DNA of 64,000 nt from Clavulina sp. PMI_390 (Eukaryota > Basidiomycota > Agaricomycetes > Cantharellales > Hydnaceae), in NCBI GenBank assembly GCA_015039315.1, contig WIDE01000110.1:46231-110230 (forward strand). Reading direction: 5' to 3'. A model generated the notes under the pieces. It saw nothing but the letters and a program-made list of their open reading frames with translations. It had not been told where the DNA came from and searched no databases. Of this stretch, positions 23,864 through 33,676 are shown piece after piece. A program made the translations under genes and the position numbers. The stretch's first letter is position 1, and each line of letters begins with the position of its first letter.

Positions 23864-23939
23864 GTCAGCGGACGAGACGAAGAAGACAAGAACGCGTGAC
23901 AGGTGACGCGGACTCGTGACACTCCACTTACTCACAAAA
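23864..23939. promoter_or_regulatory. Very short bidirectional promoter between DIS3 and cyclophilin
   Basis: Only 76 bp separate the two divergent start codons. The interval has several GTGAC motifs (for example CGTGACAGGTGACG and CGTGACAC) and no clear TATA box. Core promoter elements probably overlap the opposite 5' leader. The motif's role is inference. Confidence 0.5.
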
Positions 23940-25075
23940 ATGGCCAGCAAGCAACTCTCGTAAGTAGCTCGTCTTGGACGAGTAAAGTCCACAATACTCG
24001 AACTATCTTACTCATATAACTCTCCCGTCTGCGCAGCAATGTCTTCGTACGTCTTGACTCATCAGTTCTAGCATTTGGCGCGTCCGCGGTCACTCATGAA
24101 ATTTGCTCCCACTTTCGACCTTCCACATATGCGGCTTCCTTCGTTCCTTAACACTTTTAGATGAACATCAACATCAACGGCCGTGGTGCCGGGAGGGTTG
24201 TGTTCAAGCTCTTTGATGACGTGACGCCCAAGACCGCTCGCAACTTCCGTGAGCTTGCCACTGGCCAAAACGGCATGGGATTCGCAAAGTCGGGTAGGTC
24301 CTTCCGTTGTAGACCATTTTAATATGACTAAATGCGACGTTATGCTTCGAATATGCTCAGGTTTCCACCGAATTATCCCTAACTGTGCGTTGAACGTTTC
24401 CTACTTCACACCCAGAACTATCCCTGACAAAAACTTGTACTTCATTCATTATGCCCCTCCAGTCATGATTCAGGGCGGTGACTTCACCAGGTATCTTCAT
24501 AGCCCACTATCGCCCAAATTCGTTTTGCTCTAGCTTCAACCTTCATAGGCACAATGGCACTGGTGGCGTTTCCATCTACGGCGCTCGGTTCGCTGGTTTG
24601 TGGTCCTTCCCATATATCATCTAGAATTTCATGGCTCATGCATTATTCATTGTAGATGAGAACTTCACCCTCAAGCACACCAAGCCTGGTCTGCTGTCAA
24701 TGGCCAACGCGGGACCCAAGTATGTGGATTGATCTTGCACGAAGCAGCCCCCATTCTGACATTTCTTCTATTCAGCACTAACGGCTCTCAGGTTTGATCT
24801 CTTCAACTCCTTTGCATGTTTCAATCTTAACCCATTTGCGATGTATTTAGTTCTTCATCACCACTGTTGCCACCCCTTGGCTCGATGGAAGGTAAGCTGA
24901 TCAATTTTGCTCCTCTTCGTTCATTGTGAAACTCTCTGTGCACAGGCATACCGTGTTCGGCGAGGTGGCGGAGGGCATGGAGCTCATCAAGGAGATCGAG
25001 GCGCAAGGATCCCAGAGCGGGACTCCCAAGGCCAAGGTTGAGATTGAGTCGTGCGGTATTGTCGAAAAATCATAG
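23940..25075 (+). CDS. Cyclophilin-type peptidyl-prolyl cis-trans isomerase (CypA-like)
   Basis: A single-domain cyclophilin of about 165 residues that isomerises peptidyl-prolyl bonds and is the likely cyclosporin target in the cytosol. Assembled exons read [59 protein letters not shown] (catalytic Arg, Phe, Met, Gln), [50 protein letters not shown] and a terminal CGIVEKS. Active-site residues, including the WLDGRHTVFG tryptophan, are all present. Exon 1 is 20 nt (23940-23959), exon 2 only 10 nt (24037-24046, encoding the end of S and NVF), and exon 3 starts at 24161. Nine or so exons in 1.1 kb. No targeting peptide is seen. Confidence 0.95.
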
Positions 25076-25395
25076 TTTCTCTATGCAGCCTCACCATAGC
25101 TTTGTTATAATTGCACCTCCCACTTAATTGAACTTTCGCTTGTCTATTCTGTATGAGCAGCACGTCACAAGGAAGCACCACAACTGACTTCAGGCTAGAA
25201 ACCTATGAATTTGCTCTGAAATAGTACAGGTGAATTATTAAATGCTGATTGGACGCATACACAATGAACAGGGATGGAGGATAATTATTAGTGGGAAGAA
25301 GTCCTGGGTGGGCAAATCCTGTCAGGATGTTAGGTTCGAGAGAGATGACGACAGAGAGAGGAAAGACATACAAATAGGGGAGTGCTAACATATTT

Positions 25396-25768
25396 CTATG
25401 ATGTTTTTGAGCCCTCTGTAGAAGGAGGCTGCTCAGTCAGAGGGTTCTGCTCGCGAGCGTCATCCAGCAATTTGTCGAGCCCACTGCCGACTACAGCTTT
25501 CTGTGTGCAGATGCAATCAGCACACACCTATCACTTCGCCATTTCAGGGACTCACATTAAGACATTCTTTGTAGCTCGTCCAGAGCTTTCCACAATTGGA
25601 TTCGTATTCTTCCGCCTTGGCTTTGGCGTGCCTCTCCCTCTCCACGTCAGTTGGTGGCTGACCTTTTGAGCCCACTACGGGCTCAAGGTACCCCTCGAAC
25701 CAAGAGTTGAAGCAGTTGTCATATTCGTGCTTCAAGGGAGTGCATTCCGGGGAGAGTGAGCTTGCCAT
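25396..25768 (-). CDS. MDM35: Mdm35/TRIAP1-like twin CX9C mitochondrial intermembrane-space protein
   Basis: A small protein of about 100 residues. It begins MASSLSPECTPLKHEYDNCF and contains two CX9C motifs: C-TPLKHEYDN-C and C-GKLWTSYKE-C. The sequence between them, FNSWFEGYLEP, is typical of Mdm35, the partner of Ups1/Ups2 that carries phospholipids across the mitochondrial intermembrane space. Import would depend on the Mia40 relay. One intron interrupts the gene after KECLN. The second exon encodes KAVVGSGLDKLLDDAREQNP and ends at 25396. Convergent with the cyclophilin gene, about 320 bp away; I see nothing else between the two stop codons. Confidence 0.93.
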
Positions 25769-26133
25769 TAATGGGATGGTGTTTGTGCCGAAAGCTACGC
25801 AATCCTCGGCGGGCGTGCTCTGTTGGTGGCTGTTGACTCAACCGGCCCGAGTGCCCGCTATGCACCCATTTCGACCAATGCCACAGATCACCGCTGTCCC
25901 ACATTGTACCCACAAAGCTGTCATGTAGTGAATGCAAGCCTTGTGCGAGATCTTTGGAATCGGATTGGACACGTGAATGTGTACTGCTAGTCAGGTCACC
26001 TGCCTAAATGGGAACCCGTATTGAGTCGTGGAGGCACATAAGAAGCCTTGAAGCCTACTCGGATCGATTCTCTAGCTCTCTAGCGTATCTCACCCTCTCA
26101 AAAGCGTCGGCTATAAACTCCTGACCACCTAAG
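25769..26133. other. Divergent promoter region, MDM35 and GH5
   Basis: 365 bp between divergent start codons. A TATAAA lies only about 20 bp before the proposed GH5 start, which is closer than expected and leaves some doubt about that start codon. No gene is seen. Confidence 0.4.
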
Positions 26134-28780
26134 ATGTCTAACAGAACTATTCCCATCCCTCCAACACCACCCCCAGCAAAATCAGGGATCTTGAAAGTTG
26201 CAGGCACAGATGTCGTTGGCCAAGATGGGAAACCCGTAATTCTGAAAGGAGCAGGCATTGGAGGCCATTTGAATATGGAAAATTGTAAGGATCTTTTGTT
26301 CGCAATATGTCGGATGGGGCTCGTTGATTGACGCTTCTGCGTTGGTATCAGTTGTAAGCCCTCCTTCAAGATAGCGAGCCTTCCCAGATCGTGATGCAGA
26401 TCTGGGCTATTAGATCACAGGGTACCCTGGGCATGAAGAGGGTATGAGAAGGGCTGTCAAATCTGTCTTGGGTCAGGCAAGTGCTTTCTTATCTGCTCCC
26501 TTTATGAATTGCCTCCTTGACTATGCGCGGCGTATAGGACAAATACGACTTCTTCTTCGACAAGGTAACGATGGTCTCCTTCCCTCATAGGTCTACCTTA
26601 AGTGCTCACAATCCCGTCCTCCGTTGTGGCCATATCAGTTCCTGGAATACTTCTTCACTGATGCTGATGCTCAGTTCTTCGCATCCCTTGGCCTCAACTG
26701 CATCCGGTTTGTCAATCAATCCAATGTAAACGCAGCGTTTTCTCAGTGTTGATTTGCAGGGTCCCATTCAACTATCGCCACTTTGAGGATAACATGGACC
26801 CAACTGCACCATACAACGAGCGAGGGTTCCAATGGCTGGACAGGATAATCAATATCGTGAGTCCAATTAGCGTGCTTCCAAGTCTTAGCGACGCAACTCC
26901 TAACTTCCTCTTCCCAGTGTGGTGCTCGGGGGATCTACACAATCCTTGATCTACATTCAGCCCCAGGTGGTCAAGTACGCGATTTTTTTCCAAGATCTCT
27001 GATCTCGACCTAAAGTTGACGGAAAAGCTTTAGAATCAGGATTGGCACTGCGACTCTGGGATCCATCTGGCACTCTTCTGGGAGCATCGAGAGTTCCAGG
27101 ATCGGACGATTCGCTTATGGGAGGCTCTGGCTGCGCGGTACAAAGGAAATACATGGGTGGCGGGCTACAACCCCTTGAACGAGCCTGCAGACCCCGATCA
27201 CATAAGGCTTCAAGATTGGTACACTCGCGTTGAGAAGGCCATTCGCGCTATCGATCCGGACCACATCCTATATCTAGATGGGAACACGGTGAGGGTTATC
27301 ACTTTACACTTTGGATGTAAGATATCTGAAGTGAACACTCCCTTCTCTTTCAGTATTCGGTGAGATTTCACTATCCAATTCATATTTTCCCAGCCTCGAC
27401 AATGATTAATCCTCCTCCCCTCAGATGGATTTTACTCAGTGGGTCATGACTTCAGGTTGACAAGTACAATGAACCTAACTTGCATTATCCCCGCAGTTTC
27501 GGGGACCCTATGCCAAACTGTGTTTACGCGATCCACGACTACTCTAACTTTGGTTTCCCCAAAGGCGAGAGGCACCAGGGTGGAAACTATGCAGTAAGTC
27601 TGGTCCCGGCTGGAATCCTTCGCACCTGACCTATGTGTACGCCTTGCAAGGCAACAAATGCAAATGTTGCCATGCTCAAGGCACAATATGGCACATGGCA
27701 CAAAGGGGGCAATTACGAGGTCTCTAGAGCCAAGAATTCATTCTGGATACGCGAGCTGACATTTTTCTTTGCATGGCAGGGGACAGATGAGCAAGTCGCC
27801 GTGTTGAAGAGCCAATATGGTGAGTATTGTTCTGCTCACCCCCTTAACACTGCCTCCAATAGGCCATCTGCTCTAGCTCGAAAGACCGAATATCACAAGC
27901 GCGTAAAAGCCCCCATTTGGAACGGAGAATTCGGACCAGTAAGTTGAGAGTTGTTGTCGGTACCAACGCCAGACGAATCATACTGATACCAACCATCTCA
28001 GGTCTATGCTAACGCTTCCGATGGAGAGGATTGGGAAGAAGTCAACAACGCTCGCTACCACCTACTTCGTGATCAGCTCAAGGTTTACAAGGGTGACCAG
28101 ATTTCGTGGAGTATCTGGCTTTACAAGGACATCGGTTTCCAGGGCATGGTGTAAGTTCCTATTCTTCATTGATAGTATTCTCAGTGCTGACGCTCCGTCC
28201 ACACAAACAGCTATGCTGGGCCAACCACTGCGTATATGGAGCGATTTAAACAATTCCTTAACAAGAAGAAACGTCTCGCGGCTGACAAATGGGGCGCCGA
28301 TGTTAGGACCGTTGCACACGTATTCGACCCATTGAGTAAGTGGCTCCAGGATGAGGTAAAGCCCGCGCTCCTTTTGCGTGTTGTAGGTCTCCAAATCATT
28401 TACATTTGCATTATCAGATCCCGTCTCTCCGCGATCGTTATCCTCCCCATTGGAGCATCGTACAATACTCCGTGCGCCGGAACCCCTTCGTCTTCCCTAC
28501 ACTGAACTGACTGACGACCCTTCTCAGAGCCGTCTTATTCGTAATATCCTCTTATCCGAGGAATTATATCCCGAATACGCCGAAAGTACGCCCATGAGCT
28601 CTAAAAAAATTTCTTACATCGTGATCCTCATCCCTTCATTCACGTGTCACAGACTTCCGTGACCTCAGCTACGAAGTGCTCGACCAGCTTGCTGCCTCGT
28701 TCAAATTCGAGAACTGTGTCCAACGTGAAGGCCTAAATGCCGTGCTTCGAGACGACGCAATCAGCACGGATGCTTTGTAG
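26134..28780 (+). CDS. Glycoside hydrolase family 5 (cellulase/exo-glucanase superfamily), no signal peptide
   Basis: A TIM-barrel retaining glycosidase of GH5. Motifs in order: GAGIGGHLNMENFITGYPGHE, FASLGLNCIRVPFNYRHFE (conserved Arg), YTILDLHSAPGGQNQDWH, WVAGYNPLNEPADP (acid/base Glu), YAIHDYSNFGFP (His/Tyr), IWNGEFGPV (nucleophile Glu) and ISWSIWLYKDIGFQGMV. Both catalytic glutamates are present. The C-terminal region ends REGLNAVLRDDAI and is not part of the barrel. The start MSNRTIPIPPTPPP shows no secretion signal, suggesting an intracellular enzyme or a missed exon. The gene is densely split. The MEN/FITG junction requires a 2-nt exon at 26352-26353, and the VLGQ/DKYD intron (26477-26537) is GC-AG. 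The substrate, perhaps a beta-glucan or glycolipid, cannot be fixed from sequence. Confidence 0.88.
26352..26353 (+). other. Inferred 2-nt micro-exon (TT) of the GH5 gene
   Basis: The upstream exon ends AAT T at 26284. An intron GTAAGG...ATCAG (26285-26351, 67 nt) is followed by TT and then by a second intron GTAAGC...ATTAG (26354-26413, 60 nt). The next exon starts ATC ACA GGG. Joining T, TT and ATC gives N-F-I-T-G, the conserved family sequence. No other acceptor here yields the right frame without a stop. Confidence 0.6.
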
Positions 28781-28915
28781 ACCGCACGGGTTCATGCCTT
28801 CCGGCGGTGGAGAGATTCGTATTTCTGCATATCTAATGCGGAAGTTGTACAGAAGTAAAATGATATTATCTCATGATCAAGTTTTGGTGACTTTGACCGA
28901 TGAGACCCTGAATTA

Positions 28916-30879
28916 TCAGACAGGGAAGAAGCCCCAAGGCTGGGGGCGTTGAGCAGCCTCATAGAGCCAAACCGTCTCACCAGTGGTAGCCGAACCACCC
29001 TTCACCTCCACATTAAGCCGAGGGCGGGAAGCATCCACAATCCTATGAACAGCAGAAAAAATGAATCAATTGTTAGTGAGCGAGAATGGGTTATCAATGA
29101 GACGCACATGAATCTACGCAGTGTTCCTTCTTGAGAATTGTCAGGGTCCACGAAAATGTAGAATGGGCGGGGTTGCGAAGAGCAAATAAAGGTCTTCTGA
29201 TTCTCCGCTGATCCTTCGTAGCTCAGATAGCCGCCTTCTCCATTGCGAAGATAGTAGGTGTTCTGACCGGCGAACTGGGCAGTCCACTAAGAGAATAGTG
29301 AGTATTCGTAGCCACCTGCTCTGGGGCAAAGGCGAACTACAAACTTGCTGATTATTGCCACCATTCTTCGGCCATGAGGAGACACTCCTGGATATGAGCT
29401 TAATATCATTGTCCCAGGACATATCAATCGCCGAGAACTCACTTTCGGTCAGTCATGTTGAAATCGAGAACATTGCCGGAGGGGACGTTCTGAATGAAAT
29501 AGCTGGTGCCTGGCTTGACGGTGAAGTCGGTGACATCAATGAAGGCCCAGGATTGGGCCCGCTCGCGGGCGAAGTACCACCATATTTGTTGTCCTGGGGT
29601 CTTACAGGCTCCCTCGACTTCAGCGTTGAGCTGTGGTCGATCAGGAGAAAGTATCCTATGTCAAGGCATGGAGAATTCAGACAGAAAACTAAGCTACGTG
29701 ATGCTGGCTAACTCACATGCAGAAATTATTGTTTGCAGGATCGAGGATGATTTTGAAAGGTTGCTTGTTCTCAGTGCAGATGAGCCTTTGTTTAGCATGG
29801 ATACGGCCTTCAAAAGAGAGGTGATTTCCACTGGCATTGTTTTTCAAATACACGGTATCATTTCCAGCCTTCTCTACGGTCCACTAGATCACCCAGGTGT
29901 AAATGGCGAGTAGAAACATGGAGTAGAAACGAACAATTTACCTTTTGGTTGTTGCGGCCGTGCTCGGGGTATCCGATGACACTCCTGCAGCATTTTCAAT
30001 GTGAGTTCACCTGGTCCATAGCTCATAACATGCTACTCACTAAACCGTTTCACATTAAGTGGATACTCGAGAAGTATCACAGCAACAATAACGCACCTTG
30101 CGGTCAGCACCACCGTTCCACCAGTCCATTACCGTCCCAGAGTGGTGATTCTTGATGATATAAGTGTGCCCAGCGAGGACTGGTAACACTGCACGAGGAT
30201 CGACGGCGATAAATTCCCAGGCTTGTGCATGCTGGGCCGCTTGGTAGAGCCAAACTTCTGTGTGGATCTCGCTCGAGCCACGCTTCACCTCAACATTGAG
30301 GTGAGACTGTGTAGGGTGGAGGATACTGTGCGCCGAAGAGACAATTTCAGCGGAGTCCTGCTTGAATTGGACGAGATGACGAGAATGATAGCATACGCAC
30401 TTCCTGGTCAATGGATCACGATCATCGATAATGATACGCCATGCTTGCTTCGTGCTGCTGCATATGAGGCCTTTCTCCTTGTCGGGGCTGCCTTCATAGC
30501 TCAGGTATAGTCCGTCGCCGTTTTGGAGATAGAAAAGATCACTTCCGTGGGCGGCGGTTTCGGCGAGCCACTAAACGCGTGACACTCAAATTAGCTTGAA
30601 GTTTGATAGTCGACAAAAGGATAAGATTCAACATGCCTCTTGGTTACTAAAGCCATGAAAGTGATCTGAGATGACGCTCCTGCGAGTACAGAACCAATGA
30701 ATACAATGTACTCTCAGACAGGCTCAAGCTCTCACTGTAACAGTATCAGATCTACTACTGCTACAGAGAGCAAGCCCTGAATCCAGTATTCATACCTTAT
30801 GGTCCCCATAACTGAAATCCATGACATTCATAGAGGGTATGTTGCGAAGGTAGTACACACAGCCATCTTGAATAGTCAT
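28916..30879 (-). CDS. Ricin-B-type (beta-trefoil) lectin with three domains, lectin A
   Basis: A carbohydrate-binding protein of about 400 residues built from three homologous beta-trefoil units. They start with VYYLRNIPSMNVMDFSYGD, TYIIKNHHSGTVMDWWNGG and SYFIQNVPSGNVLDFNMTD. Each is followed by a GxNNQ(W) segment, a GLYLSYEG-like strand, and a L(N)VEVKRG...W..A...Q.W.F strand, the QxW-type core of ricin-B folds. There is no signal peptide, as is usual for fungal cytosolic lectins that accumulate in mycelium and are thought to act in defence. There is no catalytic chain, so it is a lectin and not a complete two-chain toxin. The intron after the first strand pair of domains 1 and 2 is a nested (stwintron) arrangement; in domain 3 it is single. 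A TATA box sits 89 bp upstream. Confidence 0.87.
29388..29442 (-). other. Ordinary intron in lectin A domain 3 (reference for the stwintrons)
   Basis: A 55-nt GT-AG phase-2 intron: CGAAA/GTGAGTTC ... ATCCAG/GAGTGTC, joining K and SVSSW. It lies at the same codon as the nested introns of domains 1 and 2. Confidence 0.85.
29985..30097 (-). other. Stwintron (donor-split G/T) in lectin A domain 2
   Basis: The internal intron is 30040-30096 (57 nt, GTGCGT...TTTAG). Removing it joins G at 30097 to TGAGTA, recreating a GTGAGTA donor. The external intron is then 56 nt and ends CTGCAG at 29985. The exons join as AA/G AGT GTC ATC, that is K-S-V-I. A single-step excision would shift the frame by one base. 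Confidence 0.8.
30680..30796 (-). other. Stwintron (donor-split G/T) in lectin A domain 1
   Basis: The internal intron is 30735-30795 (61 nt, GTATGA...TTACAG). Its removal joins G at 30796 to TGAGAG, creating a GTGAGAG donor. The external intron is then 56 nt and ends TCGCAG at 30680. The exons join as AA/G AGC GTC ATC, K-S-V-I, in frame. Confidence 0.8.
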
Positions 30880-30967
30880 GATACTTTGACGTTGAATGAT
30901 TCGGGGCCAAGTTAGAGATATCGAGGTTGTTGGTGAATTCAAAGTACTCTACCCTTAAGCCCAAACG

Positions 30968-30974
30968 CTTTATA
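30968..30974 (-). promoter_or_regulatory. TATA box of lectin A
   Basis: TATAAAG on the minus strand, 89 bp upstream of the start codon. Lectin B has a TATA box at the matching position. Confidence 0.6.
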
Positions 30975-31009
30975 GCCTTCCGGGCATAGGACACGGAGAG
31001 ATCTGGCCG

Positions 31010-33066
31010 TCAATAATTTCGAGAGATGGTCTGGTGATTAGTCAATCTCCTCAAACATTGGCAAATCAATGCCCCCGCCGGTAGCTTGACATTATTTAGG
31101 GCTCGAATAAACGAAGCAAGATGAGTGGGGAGATGCTGTGGGAAAGAAGCATTGCGATCCGAACAGGCACGTTGGCATACCACACGTTGTAGCTGCATTT
31201 TAAGCCCACGAACACTGTTATTCAGCCTCTGGAGACGTGTTTTTCGATCTAAATTATTCTCGATCCTGATATCGACTATACCAGATGCTAGCGCCATGAT
31301 CGTTAATTGAGAAGTCGTAGCCGATCTGACCATCGATGCGCGAGGTGTTAGTACTCTCTGCTTGATGATTGTCATCGGAGGAAGTCTTATAAATACCTGA
31401 GCCAGATTTCCAGCTTCAAGAAGCCATGATTCTTCTTCAACAGTGAGCGCAAGGCTATCAGCTTCCCCAGAATTACCATCAGAAAGTCCCTCGGCACCCC
31501 GGTCCTGCGGACGGAACGGTGATGGCAGAACAAGCTTCTTCAGAACACCTTGCCTCCCTTGTACAAATGACATGATAGTCTCAAACCGAAGAGTCCATTC
31601 GCACGGCTTCGTGGGGTCCAAGTCGCGGAGAGCAAATTCTCGGATGTTCGGGAAAGGAAGGGGTAACGGCGGTGTTTGTGTGTCTCCTGTATCGTCCTGA
31701 CCCTTGTTGACGATAAGATGGAGGATTAAATCGTGTTGAGATGACGAGTCTGAGGACGCGATGAGAAGCTTTTCGACGCGACGACTTGTAACGTGAGGCT
31801 AAATATGAGCGGACAGGGTGCATATAATTTCTCTTTTAACCAAAGGACAAGCAAAGAGAAAGAAAAGAAAATAGTACTCACAAGGCCTTCCACAACTTTG
31901 GCGAACACTCGATAGCTGAGCTCCACTAATTCGAGGGATACAAGGTTAGGCATGTCCAGCTGGCAAACGAGGCTAGCCATATGCTCATCGTCGTTCCCAC
32001 TGAACTGCAAGAGACAAAGAGATGTGACATTTATCCAGCAGTTTGCAGGTCGATTCTCTATGTATAATGGCTGCCAAATCGCCGACGAGGCATGAGCATA
32101 TATAGACAGATGAAAGGGGTTGACCTGTGACTCCGCGACGTCCATGACTTGCTTCAAGTCTTCGACGGTATGGACTCGTAGCCCAATGCTCCGAAGGTGA
32201 AGAGATGTCTTATTGGAAAGATTAAGTGAGGTGCTTGAGATATGAAGTGTCCGTAGCCGCGGTGCTCGATCGATACGGATATCCAATCCTATAGAGCCTT
32301 CTCCAGTGATAACGACTTTCTCGAGAAGTGGAAGAGGGTGATCTTGGAGAATAGAAGTAAACGGCGGAGGGAACTCGATGGGGTATGCACCACAGGCAAC
32401 TTGGATTGTTTGCACGCGGTGAAGATAGGGAACAATAGCCAAAGATGTGTCCTTGAGTACCCTTACTAGTGTTTCTCTGTGAAATCCGACAACGCGCACA
32501 TGTAGTGGGCGGGCGCCCGCTCGGGAAATCCATGTGCCCAGCATGCGGGATGGCCAAGTCCAGTTTGGGGAAATAAATAATTGGGGTGTACCCCACACGG
32601 CAGATTTCCACGCGCGCGAAACGCCAGAGAGCGCTATGACCTCCTTCCGTCGATTAGGGGACCCTGCTGCTAATGAAAGAATAGATTGAAGAAGTTCGAG
32701 GGGTAGAACTCCGATGGGCTGAGTACGCATGTTGAGTATATTCTCGGCGGAGGCACAGAGTATATCGAGTTGTTCTAACGCTTGACGGGCTGTATAGATC
32801 ATCTTTCGACACTCTGAAACGCGGGCTTTGTCTTGGTAGATCTTTGTCGATGCTCGCTCACGTTCAGAAAGGGGGAGGGTGAGTACATGCTGGGTTCCTA
32901 CAAAAGGGGGAGACTGTAGAGTATTTGACACCGCCTCGAGAATTGCTTTGTGTGATATTTCAACGGACTCCCATAGGGACTGCGGTGCCAACATTGCAGG
33001 CAGGGGGGATGGGAGAGAAGGGCAGACCCGGAATACGACCTCGAGAGCAACAATTACAACCAACAC
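31010..33066 (-). CDS. F-box-like protein with leucine-rich C-terminal region
   Basis: A two-exon protein of about 660 residues. After a helical N-terminal stretch (ALEQLDILCASAENILN) comes an F-box-like motif, IGVLPLELLQSILSLAAG, then VSRAWKSAVWGTPQLFI, a layout common to the large basidiomycete F-box families that serve as SCF ubiquitin-ligase substrate adaptors. The rest has irregular leucine-rich strands (LRTLHISSTSLNLSN, LVSLELVELSYRVF). Exon 1 ends near 31880 at VEGL. A 70-nt or so intron ends TTTAG, and exon 2 begins PHVTSRRVEKLLIASS and runs to the stop at 31010. The start may be 33066 or, more like its relatives, 32994 (MLAPQSLWES). Part of its 3' end is duplicated at 35740-36060. 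Confidence 0.7.
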
Positions 33067-33447
33067 ACGCCTAACGCCCCAAAGTTAGGCCAAAAAACAA
33101 CACGTTCTCCTCTCAACGCATTTATTCTCTGTCTGTATCCTGAGAGCCTATGGTCATCGGAAAGACAGTTCCCGCTCCATTTTCCTCACTTTCCTTCGCT
33201 TGTCGATCCATTGAGCCCTCGAGTGAGCAATCAAAGTAGACTCGGGAGAGCGCTCGGAATGACTGAGCAGTGCCTCTTCGAGAGCTCCCGGATAAGCAAG
33301 TTTGGCCATGGGGGTCTGGTAGAGAATGTAGGCCTCTAAAGCGGGACCCGATGACGCCTTCCTGTTGCTTTCATAGTGGCTCTACGCTCTCCATAGCATG
33401 ACCTGCAGCGGGATACACATTTCGTTAATCCCCTTCGGTGGTATGTT
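33067..33447. other. Spacer with an orphan exon-like open frame (33154-33381, minus)
   Basis: The spacer lies between the F-box-like gene start and the GH5 remnant. On the minus strand, 33381 down to 33154 is open for 75 codons, is preceded by an acceptor-like CGTAG, and has a protein-like composition (for example ALEAYILYQTPMAKLAYPG and WIDKRRKVRKMERELSFR). It may be the last exon of a lost gene. I do not recognise it. Confidence 0.3.
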
Positions 33448-33567
33448 ATAAATTCCGCGACATCAGTCTCACTGTGATTGACGAGCTTGCTGCCTTACTC
33501 AAGGTTCAGAAGAGTCTCAAACGCGAAGGCCTGGATACTGTGCTTAGAGACGACTCAATCGACGAAC
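33448..33567 (+). pseudogene. Remnant of the terminal exon of a GH5 gene
   Basis: The frame reads FRDISLTVIDELAALLK and then REGLDTVLRDDSI, matching FRDLSYEVLDQLAASFK and REGLNAVLRDDAI at the end of the GH5 gene (about 28655-28775). The catalytic barrel is absent upstream, so this is only a 3' leftover of the duplicated block. The normal stop is lost. It sits in the same position relative to lectin B as the intact GH5 gene does to lectin A. Confidence 0.8.
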
Positions 33568-33676
33568 GCCATTCGGTGACAACGAGAAACCAACTGTACT
33601 TTGTTTTAGCAGTGTTGTACAAGAAATATAATCATATTATAGAGAGAGTTTGTATAGCCGGCTTGACGGTGGGATT

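Larger units (their letters stand above)
28650..31350. repeat. Segmental duplication, source block (GH5 3' end, lectin A, F-box 3' end)
   Basis: Homologous to about 33448-36060, including both flanks of the lectin gene: the terminal GH5 exon and its downstream spacer on one side, and the 3' part of the F-box-like gene on the other. The lectin start codons are 4744 bp apart and the stop codons 4761 bp apart. Confidence 0.85.

Noticed and set aside
28916..30879. Lectin A as a complete ricin-like toxin
   Set aside because: Only beta-trefoil sugar-binding units are present; there is no N-glycosidase chain and no secretion signal.
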